Positions 24,645 to 33,753 of a DNA stretch of 64,000 nt are shown in pieces. Where the stretch lies: contig NZ_CP046916.1 in the NCBI RefSeq assembly GCF_009789675.1, positions 806,001 through 870,000 on the forward strand, in the 5' to 3' direction. How positions within the stretch are numbered: position 1 is the stretch's first letter; every line of letters starts with the position of its first letter. This DNA comes from Paraburkholderia acidisoli (GTDB lineage: Bacteria > Pseudomonadota > Gammaproteobacteria > Burkholderiales > Burkholderiaceae). The position numbers were made by a program, and so were the translations under genes. The notes below the pieces were generated by a model, which saw only the letters and a list, made by a program, of their open reading frames with translations, did not search any database and was not told where the DNA came from.

Positions 24645-25340
24645 ATGTCGACTGATATTGGTTTGGTGCGGCCCGAAACGCTGCGTCATCAGGTCGAAAA
24701 CGTGCTGCGCCAGGCCATCATGAGCGGCCGCTTCGCGCCGGGCGCGCGCCTCATCGAACGCGAACTCTGCGAGTCGCTCGGCGTGAGCCGCACTTCGGTG
24801 CGCGAGGCGCTGCGCAAGCTCGAGGCGGAAAAACTCGTGCGCAACGTGCCGCACAAGGGCCCCGTGGTCGCGGTGATGTCGCGCGAGGAAGCCGCAGAGT
24901 TGTACGCCTTGCGTGCACTGCTCGAGGGGTTTGCCGCGCACGAATTCGCGCGCGTCGCGAACGACGCGACCATCGAGCGCTTCGGCGAAGCCGCGAAGGA
25001 ACTGCGCGTGCAAGCCACGGCGCAGAGCCAGGAAGGCGTGTTGAAGGCCAAGACGGCGCTCTACGACGTGCTGCTCGATCACTGCGGCAACAGTCTCGTG
25101 AAGGAAATTCTCACGAGCCTGTATTCGCGTGTGAATCTGCTGCGCGCGACTTCGCTGATGCATCCCGACCGGCTGCCGAGCAGCCTGAGCGAAATCGACA
25201 AGCTCTACGAGGCGCTCAAGGCGCGCGACGCGGATAAGGCGCAGGAACTGGCGCGCCAGCACGTGCTCAATGCGGAGAAAGCCGCGATGCGCATGCTCGA
25301 CGGCAACAATGCCGCAACGGGCGAGGGCGAAGAGGCTTGA
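24645..25340 (+). CDS. GntR family (FadR subfamily) transcriptional regulator
   Basis: Protein of 231 aa. The winged helix-turn-helix occupies residues 8-75, with RFAPGARLIERELCESLGVS then RTSVREALRKLEAEKLV. The FCD ligand domain spans residues 85-215, with YALRALLEGFAAHEFAR and the DHCGNSLVKEIL region. It closes the catabolic unit on the same strand, 79 bp after the two-domain CMD gene. By position and by the FadR-like operator copies at 13394 and 20391 it is the probable repressor of the operon, released by a pathway acid. The start has a GGGAAGAC site. Confidence 0.9.
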   Translation: MSTDIGLVRPETLRHQVENVLRQAIMSGRFAPGARLIERELCESLGVSRTSVREALRKLEAEKLVRNVPHKGPVVAVMSREEAAELYALRALLEGFAAHEFARVANDATIERFGEAAKELRVQATAQSQEGVLKAKTALYDVLLDHCGNSLVKEILTSLYSRVNLLRATSLMHPDRLPSSLSEIDKLYEALKARDADKAQELARQHVLNAEKAAMRMLDGNNAATGEGEEA

Positions 25341-25419
25341 CGCAAACGCCTGAAATCGCGCGCGTGAATCTTTCGCTTTGTTTCGCCGTCAACGCGGCTA
25401 ACGCGCGTTTTGAGGCGTC

Positions 25420-25719
25420 TTATTCCGCCGATCCCGTCGCGCAGTAACGCGCGAATTGCGTTTCGCCGGGCGTGAAGTGCTGCCGCTGGGCCAATTCCCA
25501 GGGGCGCTCGCAGCGCTGGGTGTGCTCGCACCAGCTGTAACCGGCCGAGGCGCGGCAGCCGTGGGCGTCGGCGTCGTGGCCCACGAGATCCGCTGCGGCG
25601 GGCGCCGCTGCAGTGGGCGCCGAATTCGAGGCGGTGCTTTGCGCCGCGTTCATACACGCACCGAGCAGAACGGCAGTCGCGATCGCGACTCCCATCGGCA
25701 ATAACGGTTTCCCGCGCAT
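25420..25719 (-). CDS. Small Cys-rich lipoprotein
   Basis: Protein of 99 aa with signal MRGKPLLPMGVAIATAVLL and lipobox LGAC, so the mature protein starts at about Cys22 and is membrane anchored. After an Ala/Ser/Thr linker comes a compact C-terminal domain with GCRASAGYSWCEHTQRCERP and WELA, holding three closely spaced Cys, and a further Cys near the end (RYCAT), suited to disulphides in the periplasm. I have seen this pattern in small proteobacterial lipoproteins but know no function. ATG 25719 has GGGAGTGAACCT upstream. The frame continues upstream without signal character. Confidence 0.75.
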   Translation of the reverse strand: MRGKPLLPMGVAIATAVLLGACMNAAQSTASNSAPTAAAPAAADLVGHDADAHGCRASAGYSWCEHTQRCERPWELAQRQHFTPGETQFARYCATGSAE

Positions 25720-25918
25720 CAGGTTCACTCCCGGTATAACGATCGACGCCAGTTCGATCGGCTGAAAACCGGCGAGTCTAGCAGCCGCGCGCGCGTTGGC
25801 AAGGCTCCCGCGGGCTTTGGCGGCGCCCCTCGCGCGCGTGTTGTGCCGCACCGCGCCCGGCGCTCGCCACACTCAGGTTCGCAGCAGCCCGTAGCGTGGT
25901 GGCGCGCGTAAAGCCCGC

Positions 25919-27571
25919 TCAGCCCGCCGGATTTTCCTCGTCGTCGTGCGAGGGCGCCGCGCCCGCGGGCGTGCCGAGGATGCTCACCTGGAAGGTGGGC
26001 GTGGCCGCCAGCGATTGGAGGCTCGGGTCTTCGGGATAACTCAGCAGCAGCGGCAGAACGACCGAGCCGCCGATCACGGCGCGGCGGCTGTTGTCCGCCG
26101 GTCGCAAGCCCCATACGTCCTGATACACGAGCGGCACCGCATGACCGTCGCGCTCGGTGTTGCCGAGATACAGCATGACGTGGCCGCCGATATAGATGAG
26201 CGTGCGCATGGGCGCGCCGTGCTGCGCGAGCCACGCCAGGCGTTCGGCGGGCGTGGACGACGACAGATCGGTCATGACGCCCGCGCTCATTTGCGTCGAC
26301 GAATGGCGCGGCAGCCATACGCCGAACGCCGCGAAAATGCTCTGCAGTTCCGCCGAGCAGTCGTTGTCGAAGTTGGCGTTGCCCCAGCCGTACGGGCGGC
26401 CGATCAGCGCTTTCATCAGCATCGCGAGATGGCGCGGCGTGGCGGCGAGCGGTCCGCCGACCACGGCGTTCGCGTCGAGCGGCGCGGTGCGGATCACGGC
26501 GCGTCCTTCGATATCGCGCGCGGGCACGACGACTTCACGCGTGGCGCCGGTCGCGCCGCTTCCCTCGTTCGCGCCATTCACGCCGTTCGTGGCAGTCGCC
26601 GCGCCCGTTGTGCTCGCGCGCAAGGGCAGCAGCGAACCGGCGGGCGCGTCGAAGCGGAACACGCCGCTGTCGTCGCGCACGGCCGCCGACGCCACGACCA
26701 CCACACCCAGCGATTGCTTCACCGCCGCGCGCCAGGCGGCGACGAAGGCGTTGTCGGCGCGCGCCACGCCCTCGGCGCGCACCCAGCCTTGCACGTCGGG
26801 CGTCTGCACGTAGCGCCACGCGCCGTCCGCGCTGGTGCCGAGCACGTAGAGCGGCGTGCCGGGCCGCACCGCGCTCACCTGGAGGTTGTCGAACGGATAG
26901 CCTTCGCCCGCGATCCGGTGCGAGTAAAACGACGGATCGATGGTTGGCAACTCGCGCACATAGAGCGCCGAAGTCGCGATCGCGCGGCGGCTCGCATCGT
27001 AGGCCGGCGCGCGTTCGAACTGCGCGACGTTCATGTTGCTGGCAATGGCGTCGATCCACGCCTTCGTATGCGGACGGAAGTTCATGCCGTAACCCACGCG
27101 GCGCGGCGCTTTGTCGGCGTTATCGAACAGGGCGATGCGGCGCGTTTGCAGCGCGGCGATGTCGCTGCCGCCGTTGCGATAGACGCGCTGCTCGACGTAA
27201 GCGCGATTCCATGGCGAGGGATCGCTCGGGCCATCGCCGAAATAACGCGCGACGAGCGCCGCGAACTGCGCACGCTGGACCTCGGGCGTGAGAAACGGCG
27301 TGTCGTAGCTGGCGCTCGCGGGGTCGATGACATGGTCGACGTTCTGGTCGTAATGCTCGATGGCAAAGAGCGAGACCGTGTCGGGCGGCAACGCCGGCGC
27401 GGACGATGCCGACGGCGAGGGCAACGCGTTCGGGCCGCTCGCGCAGCCGGCGAGCGCGCAGGCTGCGGCCAGCGCGAACGCGGCGAGCATGACGCGAGGC
27501 GAGTGGCGAGCGTGCGGAATAGCGGAAGAAGAACGGGACGGCGAAACCGAAGAATCGAGAGCGAAACGCAT
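25919..27571 (-). CDS. SH3-NlpC/P60 peptidoglycan hydrolase lipoprotein
   Basis: Protein of about 550 aa. An N-terminal extension is followed by signal MLAAFALAAACALAGC with lipobox LAGC. The order matches the YkfC-like architecture: N-terminal stabilising domain, SH3-like beta domains (FDNLQVSAVRPGTPLYVLGT, WRYVQTPDVQGWVRAEGVA), then a C-terminal NlpC/P60 domain. The catalytic Cys is in FDNDCSAELQ and the His in GGHVMLYLG. It would cut stem peptides of peptidoglycan in the periplasm. No start has a clear ribosome site; ATG 27571 was chosen, and a later ATG at 27490 would give a normal signal peptide. An insertion rich in Gly/Ala/Thr precedes the hydrolase domain. Confidence 0.85.
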   Translation of the reverse strand: MRFALDSSVSPSRSSSAIPHARHSPRVMLAAFALAAACALAGCASGPNALPSPSASSAPALPPDTVSLFAIEHYDQNVDHVIDPASASYDTPFLTPEVQRAQFAALVARYFGDGPSDPSPWNRAYVEQRVYRNGGSDIAALQTRRIALFDNADKAPRRVGYGMNFRPHTKAWIDAIASNMNVAQFERAPAYDASRRAIATSALYVRELPTIDPSFYSHRIAGEGYPFDNLQVSAVRPGTPLYVLGTSADGAWRYVQTPDVQGWVRAEGVARADNAFVAAWRAAVKQSLGVVVVASAAVRDDSGVFRFDAPAGSLLPLRASTTGAATATNGVNGANEGSGATGATREVVVPARDIEGRAVIRTAPLDANAVVGGPLAATPRHLAMLMKALIGRPYGWGNANFDNDCSAELQSIFAAFGVWLPRHSSTQMSAGVMTDLSSSTPAERLAWLAQHGAPMRTLIYIGGHVMLYLGNTERDGHAVPLVYQDVWGLRPADNSRRAVIGGSVVLPLLLSYPEDPSLQSLAATPTFQVSILGTPAGAAPSHDDEENPAG

Positions 27572-27973
27572 GGGATGACAGGCGCGAGCAGAAAGCCGGA
27601 AGCGGGGGAACCGCGAATCCGCCGATGATACAGGAGCCGCTGCGCACCTTTCGCCGCCAGGTTGCGCGCGCCACGATGGGCGTCTCGATTCGCGCAAACG
27701 GCTGCTTCGAAGCGCAGCAATCGGCAGACGAATTCCCGGCTGAACTTTCTGCATTGAAAGCCAATGCGAGGCGTTCGCATCGCCAATGTGCGGCAGCGCG
27801 CAATATCGTGCGGGAAAACGCTAGCACGTCGCGCCTTCGTGCCTTTGCTGCTGGATTTTGGCGTAAACCGCCGGTTTGTTATCCCTAGACTGCTTCTCGT
27901 GCAGCATGCGCGATCGACTGTCCGCGTCGCCGATCCGCGCGCAGAAAGAACACGGAGACCGGGGAACAGAGTC
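27572..27973. other. Divergent promoter region, 402 bp
   Basis: No gene is evident. A 13-bp palindrome, AAACCG (27865-27870) and CGGTTT (27872-27877) around one base, lies about 100 bp before the acyltransferase gene and could bind a regulator. No strong promoter was seen. Confidence 0.4.
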
Positions 27974-28975
27974 ATGTCCACAGTTAAAGACTGGGCGCCG
28001 TCTGTGCAACAGCCCGACGCTGCCCGGATATCACAAGAGCCGGCTCCGACCGCGCATTCGATCTTCCACGAGCCGTGGTGGCTCGACATCGCGACGCAAG
28101 GCAACTGGCAGCGCGCGGTCGTGAAGCTCAACGACAAGGTGATCGGCGAAATGCCGTATGCGATACGGCGCACGCGCTTGTGGCGCGTCTCGCATCTGCC
28201 GCCGCTCACGCGCACGCTCGGCCCGGTGATCGCGCCGGTGACGGGCAGCGCCGCGCGCCAGCAGCGCCACCGGCTCGACGTGACCGCGCGGCTGATCGAT
28301 CAACTCCCCGAATGCGACAGCTTTTTCCAGGTGCTCGACCCGCGCGTGGACGACGCGCTCGCGTTCGCGCTGCGCGGCTTCTCGGTGTCGGCGCGCTACA
28401 CCTATCGGATTGCGCCGGACGTGCCGGCGGAGGAAGCCTGGGCGCGGCTCGACAGCAAGACGCGCAACGTGATCCGCAGCGCGTCGCATGAACTCACGAT
28501 CGACGCCGATCTCACCCCCGAAGCCTTCCTCGCGTTCTACGACGCCAATCTCGCCGCGCGCTCGCGCACCAACGCGTATGGCTCGACCGTGATGCGCGAA
28601 CTCGTGAACGCGTTCGTCGAGCGCAAGACCGGCATGCTGCTCGGCGCGTATGCGTCGAACGGGCAACTCGTGGCCGCGATCGGCATCGTCTGGGATCATC
28701 AGTCGATGTACTACCTGCTCTCGTCGCGGACGCACGACGCGCATTGCGGTTCGATCAGCCTGTTGCTCTGGACGAGCATCTGCCGCGCGCTGGACCGCAA
28801 GCTCACGTTCGATTTCGACGGATTTTCGAGCCCGTCCACGTTCAACTTTCTAAGCGGATTCGGCGCGACGCTCACGCAGCGGCTGGGCGTCGAGCGGCTC
28901 GGCACGCTGTATCTGCTCACGCGCACGGTCAAGCGCCGCTTCGCACCCGCGCACGTGTTCGCGCCGAATCTTTGA
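27974..28975 (+). CDS. FemAB/GNAT-like acyltransferase, envelope polysaccharide type
   Basis: Protein of 333 aa with a double-GNAT FemAB-like layout (BioF2-like acetyltransferase family). Features include SIFHEPWWLDIATQGNW at the N-terminus, LDSKTRNVIRSASHE (the typical K/R-x2-N-x-I/L-R-x-A segment), an Asp-rich acceptor stretch TFDFDGFSSPSTFNFLSGFG and a basic C-terminus. Relatives transfer acyl or aminoacyl groups in cell-surface polysaccharide or peptidoglycan assembly. ATG 27974 was chosen at the start of the conserved part; the frame is open upstream. A glycosyltransferase gene converges 152 bp downstream. Confidence 0.75.
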   Translation: MSTVKDWAPSVQQPDAARISQEPAPTAHSIFHEPWWLDIATQGNWQRAVVKLNDKVIGEMPYAIRRTRLWRVSHLPPLTRTLGPVIAPVTGSAARQQRHRLDVTARLIDQLPECDSFFQVLDPRVDDALAFALRGFSVSARYTYRIAPDVPAEEAWARLDSKTRNVIRSASHELTIDADLTPEAFLAFYDANLAARSRTNAYGSTVMRELVNAFVERKTGMLLGAYASNGQLVAAIGIVWDHQSMYYLLSSRTHDAHCGSISLLLWTSICRALDRKLTFDFDGFSSPSTFNFLSGFGATLTQRLGVERLGTLYLLTRTVKRRFAPAHVFAPNL

Positions 28976-29127
28976 AGGCGCGAGGGCGTTGTCGATGTCG
29001 ATGTCGACGGTCCGACGCGCGGGGGCCCAACTGCTTCGTCACGGCGTCAGCGCGAGAGGATGATCGCCACGGCGCGTTCGTACGCAACGTGAGCAGCGCG
29101 GCGTTTTCCGGCGTGGCTACCGCCGCC

Positions 29128-30336
29128 TCAAACGAGTCCGTGACGCGCCGAATCGCGGGCCTTGCGGGTGGTCGTTTCGGCGAGATCGAGCGCGCTCGAT
29201 GCGAACAGCGTGGGCGTCCAGCGGCGGATGGTGGTCTGCGCGTTGAGTGCGAAGCGGTCGCGCATCACGCGGTCGCCGCCGAGTTCGGCGATGCGCAGCG
29301 CGAGCGTGTTCACGTCGCGCGGCTCCACGACGAAACCGTTCACGCCGTCGATCACCACCTCGTCGGCCACGCCGCACGTGCGCGTGACGATCGCCGGGCA
29401 GCTCGCCGCGAACGCTTCGCTCACGCACAGTCCCCACTGATCGAACTCGCTCGCGAGCACGACGAACTCCGCGAGCGCGTAGAGATTCGGCATTTCGGTG
29501 TTGGCGAGCGACTGGAGGATCGTTACCTGACTCGCGACGCCGCTCGCCTCGATCCGTTCGCGCAAATGCGCTTCGAGCGGACCTTGCCCGACGAGCACGA
29601 GGCCGACGCCTTGCTCGTGCACGCCCGATTGCCGCCACGCTTCGATCAGCACGTCGACGTTCTTGCGCGCCACGAAACGGCTCACGCAAAGCACGTAACG
29701 CTGCGGCAGGCCGAAGCGCAGGCGCACCGTTGCATCGTCGTCGCGAGCCTGTTGTGCGAGTTGCGCGAAATAGTCGACGTCGATGACATCGAAGCCGATG
29801 CGCGATCGCGCCATGGGAATGCCGAGCGATTGCGCGTAACGCCGATGCTTTTCGCCCGCGACGAGCGCGCCGTCGAAGCGGCTCACGAGCCAACGCTTGA
29901 GGCGTTCCTTCGCTCGATGACGCAGGCCGTCGTCGGCTTTCGAATCCGACATGTAGATGAGCTTGTAACGCCGCGTGAGGAGGCGCAGTGCGCACAGCAG
30001 CGTCGAATAGCCCGTGTTGTAGCCGAGCGTGATGACGACGTCGGGGCCGAACTCGAGCACCTTGGTGGTGAGGCGCGCGCTCGCGCTCACGCCGAGGCTG
30101 TCGCTGTCGCTGCCGTCGGCGACCAGCGTTTCGGCCTGACGCGGACGATTCGCGAAGAACGCCGCGCGCCGCTCCTGCGGAAAGCCATAGACGCCCGAGC
30201 GCGGAAACACCTCGAGTAGCGCGACCTGATGGCCACGGCTCGCTGCCGCGTTCACGAGCGCTTCGTAGCGGGGGACGTGGTAGTCGCCCAGATTGCCGAT
30301 GACGAACAGGATGCGTATGGACAAATGACGGCTCAC
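29128..30336 (-). CDS. Glycosyltransferase family 4 protein
   Basis: Protein of about 402 aa with the GT-B fold. The N-terminal domain begins LSIRILFVIGNLGDYHVPRY. The C-terminal domain has YVLCVSRFVARKNVDVLIEA and the nucleotide-sugar E-x7-E motif in ASEFDQWGLCVSEAFA, then TCGVADEVV. It retains configuration and transfers a sugar from a nucleotide donor, probably in surface polysaccharide synthesis. The start is uncertain: GTG 30336 (coding MSRHLSIRI) is used here, while TTG 30351 would add five residues; neither has a good ribosome site. Confidence 0.88.
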   Translation of the reverse strand: MSRHLSIRILFVIGNLGDYHVPRYEALVNAAASRGHQVALLEVFPRSGVYGFPQERRAAFFANRPRQAETLVADGSDSDSLGVSASARLTTKVLEFGPDVVITLGYNTGYSTLLCALRLLTRRYKLIYMSDSKADDGLRHRAKERLKRWLVSRFDGALVAGEKHRRYAQSLGIPMARSRIGFDVIDVDYFAQLAQQARDDDATVRLRFGLPQRYVLCVSRFVARKNVDVLIEAWRQSGVHEQGVGLVLVGQGPLEAHLRERIEASGVASQVTILQSLANTEMPNLYALAEFVVLASEFDQWGLCVSEAFAASCPAIVTRTCGVADEVVIDGVNGFVVEPRDVNTLALRIAELGGDRVMRDRFALNAQTTIRRWTPTLFASSALDLAETTTRKARDSARHGLV

Positions 30337-31072
30337 GAAAGGTATAGGCAAAGTGCCACGACGGTGCGTGACCGCTCGAGTTGAACGCGCGACTTAACGC
30401 ATCGTAACCGTTGCGGCGCGCCGTGGCGCGCGATGTCGGCGATGGGCGAATACTTGTCCGAAAGGAGAGGATGCGGGGCGAAAACGGGCGCGCTTTGCGA
30501 TGTTGGATGGGCTGCGCGGGCAACTATGGCGTCTCGTGGGAAATTTAGGGTGCCATCGTCCTAAGGTCGACATTATAGGATTAATGTCAAATAAAATAGC
30601 TTGAATCGTCAGATATTTTACGGTTTGCGTTATATTATTTACGGCTCAGCTTGATGCACGCGATACACAACGCAAACTGCACGGATACAGCCGGATTTTG
30701 ACGTTTTCAGACACGATAACTCCAGCCATTCGCAACTCGCGCATCGATCCGGGTTACGTCATATTCCCCGCGATCCATTGCATCGCAATCCTGATTAAAT
30801 CGCGCCTTTCGACGCGCTTTAAAAATTGACAAAAGCGAACGTATTGAAATCGATTTCCCGTTTATTTTTGTTATTTCGAACGATTCGCCCGTGTTTTTTC
30901 TACACACTGTCTTCGGGTTGTGCTATTGATTCGACCTTCGCCGCAACCCGCGGCGAACCGCAAAACACGTGCCGGTCGGGCTTTACACGCGTTTCCATAT
31001 GCAACGCGATTTGCCTGTTTCGCGCGCGTGAGGTAGGGTATGCAGGTTTTCTCAACTCAAAACAGGTAGCAG
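30337..31072. other. 736-bp AT-rich intergenic region before the HU gene
   Basis: From about 30540 to 30930 the base composition falls well below the window average, with runs such as AATAAAATAGC and TATTATTTACGG. It holds only short frames with unlike codon use; none was accepted as a gene. It probably contains the HU promoter region, but I could not single out one -35/-10 pair. The composition is consistent with nucleoid-protein binding or older transferred DNA. Confidence 0.5.
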
Positions 31073-31351
31073 ATGAACAAACAGGAACTCATTGACGCAG
31101 TCGCCGCAAGCACGGGCGAAACCAAGGCTGCCACGGGCGCCGCGATCGACGCGATCCTCGAGGTCGTCACGCGTGCGGTCACGTCGGGTGACTCCGTGCA
31201 GCTCGTCGGCTTCGGTTCGTTCTCGACTGGCCAGCGTGCCGCTCGCGTGGGCCGCAACCCGGCCACGGGCGAGGAGATCCAGATTGCCGCTGCAAAAACG
31301 GTGAAGTTCACCGCAGGCAAGGCCTTCAAGGACGCCGTCAACGCGTCGTGA
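31073..31351 (+). CDS. hupB: HU family DNA-binding protein
   Basis: Protein of 92 aa, full length for HU. It has the N-terminal helices [20 protein letters not shown], core [19 protein letters not shown], the DNA-bending arm with RNPATGEEI, and [21 protein letters not shown] dimers bend DNA and organise the nucleoid. The usual hupB neighbour lon is not here, so this may be an extra copy; the symbol reflects similarity only. It is preceded by a long AT-rich region and followed by a GC-rich hairpin. Confidence 0.93.
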   Translation: MNKQELIDAVAASTGETKAATGAAIDAILEVVTRAVTSGDSVQLVGFGSFSTGQRAARVGRNPATGEEIQIAAAKTVKFTAGKAFKDAVNAS

Positions 31352-31373
31352 TGTAAAGGCCGCCGCCAGGCGC

Positions 31374-31407
31374 TCGCACGCGCGGCCCGTATGGCCGGCG
31401 CGTGCGA
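31374..31407 (+). terminator. Hairpin after the HU gene
   Basis: Perfect 10-bp arms TCGCACGCGC (31374-31383) and GCGCGTGCGA (31398-31407) with inner GGCC pairs, 22 bp past the HU stop, followed by CGCGTCTTCTCCCC, a weak pyrimidine tract. Probable transcript end. Confidence 0.6.
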
Positions 31408-31582
31408 CGCGTCTTCTCCCCCGTGGCGGCGCGCTTCCCCCGTCTCATCGTTCTCTCTCGGCATCAAGATCGACCGTGCGCTCATAGGCCGGCCGCGATC
31501 CTGTTCTGATCCACCTTCCGCCGTGTCCGATACGCCTCGTTTTGTGCAATAACGAAGCGCGCCGCTGCACGCCGAACTCGCG

Positions 31583-33100
31583 TCACGCCTTGCCGGTCAC
31601 ATCCTTGCCGACCGCTTCCGCTTCCATTGGCGCGCGCGCGTTTTCATTGCGACGGCGCTTGGCCTCGTACATCGCCGCATCGGCTTCGCGCAGCATCGTT
31701 TCCACGTTGTCGCCTTCCTCGCAGCTCGCCACGCCGAGCGAAAAACTCAGCTTCGGGCCGCCATAGAACTGATTGTTGAGCTCGACGAGCTTCGTGATGC
31801 TGTCCGCCACGATCGCCGCATCGCGCACGTCCGCGCCCGGCAGCAGCACCGCGAATTCGTCGCCGCCGATCCGCGCCGCCTGATACGGCTTCTGAATCGC
31901 CTTCGCGAGCGCCTCGCCCGCGCGACGCAGCAGCGCATCTCCGGCCGCGTGGCCGAGCTGATCGTTCACGGCCTTGAGGTTGTCCATGTCGAGGACGATC
32001 GCGCTAACCGGGAACGGCCCTTTGCGTTGCAGGCGATTGATTTCGTCGACATAAAACGAACGGTTCTTGAGCTTCGTAAGCACGTCGTGCTTGCCGAGGA
32101 ACTCCAGGTACGCCTCGGCTTTCTTGCGCGCCGTGATGTCGGTGAGCGCGAGCAGCACGAGATCCCACTTCGCCTCGTGGCCGGGAAACACGGAGAACTG
32201 CAAGTGCACGTTCAACTCGCTGCCGTCGAGCGCGTAGTTCACGACTTCGCGTTGCTGGAACAGGCGGCCTTCCCACAGGTCGAGCAACTGCTCGCGAAAG
32301 TGCGGGCGCATTTCGTCGCGGAACACGTCGGGGAGGCGCGCGAGCAGCGTGGCTTTGTCCGGCACGCGGAACATGCCGAGCGTGTAGTGGTTGACGTCGA
32401 GCACGCGAATCTCGCTCATGCAGCGTTCGACGAATTCCGGATGCACGTCGGTGAAGGTGCGAAAGTCGACGATGCCCTGCATGCGCACTTCGTCGAGCAG
32501 ATCGCGGATCGCCGAAAAATCTTCCACCCACAGCGACACCGGCGCGTGCTCGAACACGCCCAGTGCGTACTGTTCGCTCGCCGCCGCGCGATGACGCGCC
32601 TCTTCGAGCGCGGAGACATCCTCGATCGACACCAGCACGCGGCTCCAATCGTCTTCGTGGCCGGGCAGGATCACGCCGCGCAGCAGAATGTCCATGCGCC
32701 GGCCCGCCAGCGTGTAGTTCACGCTCTTGCTTTCGAAGGTGGCGCTGCCGGTCCACATCTGCTCCAGTTCGCCCACGTGGGCCTGGAACATGTCGTCGCG
32801 CAGCACTTCGGAGAGATGCGCGGAGAGTTCTTCGTAGTCGCGCGCACCGTAGAGCGAGAGCGTGTGCCGGTTGACCTTGAGCACGCGTATGCACGCCGAG
32901 CATTCGGCCACGCGGCGCGGGTCTTCTTCCAGAAAGCGCCGCAGGTCGGTGACGCCTTGCGCGCGCCAACGCTCGAACAGCGCGCGCAGCTGGCTATAGT
33001 CTTCGAGCCAGAGCGACGTGGGCGTGACGTCGAAGAAGTCGAGCAGGTCGACGCCCATGTTGGCGAAGCTGGCGGCCGTAGCCGGGGTGCCTTGTTGCAT
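31583..33100 (-). CDS. Diguanylate cyclase with duplicated PAS-like sensor
   Basis: Protein of 505 aa. Two tandem sensor units of about 130 residues are clearly related: unit 1 has SLWLEDYSQLRALFERWRAQ and IRVLKVNRHTLSLYG, unit 2 has SLWVEDFSAIRDLLDEVRMQ and IRVLDVNHYTLGMF. A GGDEF domain follows, with active-site RIGGDEFAVLLP. The positions before GGDEF that form the inhibitory RxxD site read QKPY, so product inhibition through that site is unlikely. There is no membrane segment, so it is cytosolic. It makes cyclic di-GMP in response to an unknown signal. ATG 33100 was chosen; no strong ribosome site is visible. Confidence 0.9.
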   Translation of the reverse strand: MQQGTPATAASFANMGVDLLDFFDVTPTSLWLEDYSQLRALFERWRAQGVTDLRRFLEEDPRRVAECSACIRVLKVNRHTLSLYGARDYEELSAHLSEVLRDDMFQAHVGELEQMWTGSATFESKSVNYTLAGRRMDILLRGVILPGHEDDWSRVLVSIEDVSALEEARHRAAASEQYALGVFEHAPVSLWVEDFSAIRDLLDEVRMQGIVDFRTFTDVHPEFVERCMSEIRVLDVNHYTLGMFRVPDKATLLARLPDVFRDEMRPHFREQLLDLWEGRLFQQREVVNYALDGSELNVHLQFSVFPGHEAKWDLVLLALTDITARKKAEAYLEFLGKHDVLTKLKNRSFYVDEINRLQRKGPFPVSAIVLDMDNLKAVNDQLGHAAGDALLRRAGEALAKAIQKPYQAARIGGDEFAVLLPGADVRDAAIVADSITKLVELNNQFYGGPKLSFSLGVASCEEGDNVETMLREADAAMYEAKRRRNENARAPMEAEAVGKDVTGKA

Positions 33101-33375
33101 ATCGGTGCGAGGTAGGGGAACGGGGCGCGGCCGGCGCCGCGCGCGAATAACCGAATCCTGGCACACCTTCACGCCCCTGTGAGCGTCGCCGATGCAGATA
33201 GCGCGGCGCCGGAGCGGCCGAATCCTTCGCCGGGACGTGCAGTGAACCTGTCTGATTAACGGCACGTACGGGGCGAACCTTCAGGATCCGCGGCGCTGGC
33301 GTGTCTCACATCGACGACGTCGGGCGCGCGCACGCCGCCTATTTCTCTGGCGGTGCGCCCGGCGTACGTGCCGCA

Positions 33376-33753
33376 TCAAGGCAGCGTTTCGATCGAATCG
33401 ACGCGGTCGGGATAGAACGCGAGATGGTCCTTGATCGCGGCCACGGCGTCATGCGGCGTCTCGTAGCTCCACACCGCGTTGCCCGCGCGTTCGCCGCCCG
33501 GCGTGATCGAGTAATACGACGCGGTGCCCTTATAGGGGCACCAGCTCGTGTGGTCGGTGCGCGCGAGCGAGGCGAGGTCGGCGTCTTCGCGCGGGATGTA
33601 GAACACCGCGGGATAGCTGGCTTCGCGCAGGGCGAGGGCGCGGCGGGTGTCGGCGATCACGCGGCCGCCCGATTTGACCACCACGCGCGCGGGCGCGGGT
33701 TCGATCGTGATCGGATGATCGGGGCCGGGAATTTTCACGGTTTTCGTATCCAT
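33376..33753 (-). CDS. DUF427 family protein
   Basis: Protein of 125 aa with the beta-rich DUF427 fold. Landmarks are PARVVVKSGGRVIADTRRAL, the metal or ligand-lining YPAVFYIPREDADL, and HTSWCPYKGTASYYSI. Function is not established for the family. ATG 33753 has CAGGGAGACGCTGCC upstream; the open extension beyond it is not coding-like. It is a single gene, divergent from the SsuD-like gene. Confidence 0.9.
   Translation of the reverse strand: MDTKTVKIPGPDHPITIEPAPARVVVKSGGRVIADTRRALALREASYPAVFYIPREDADLASLARTDHTSWCPYKGTASYYSITPGGERAGNAVWSYETPHDAVAAIKDHLAFYPDRVDSIETLP

Noticed and set aside
30707..30907. Leftward 66-codon frame in the AT-rich region before HU
   Set aside because: Start and codon use are poor and it lies in a probable promoter region.
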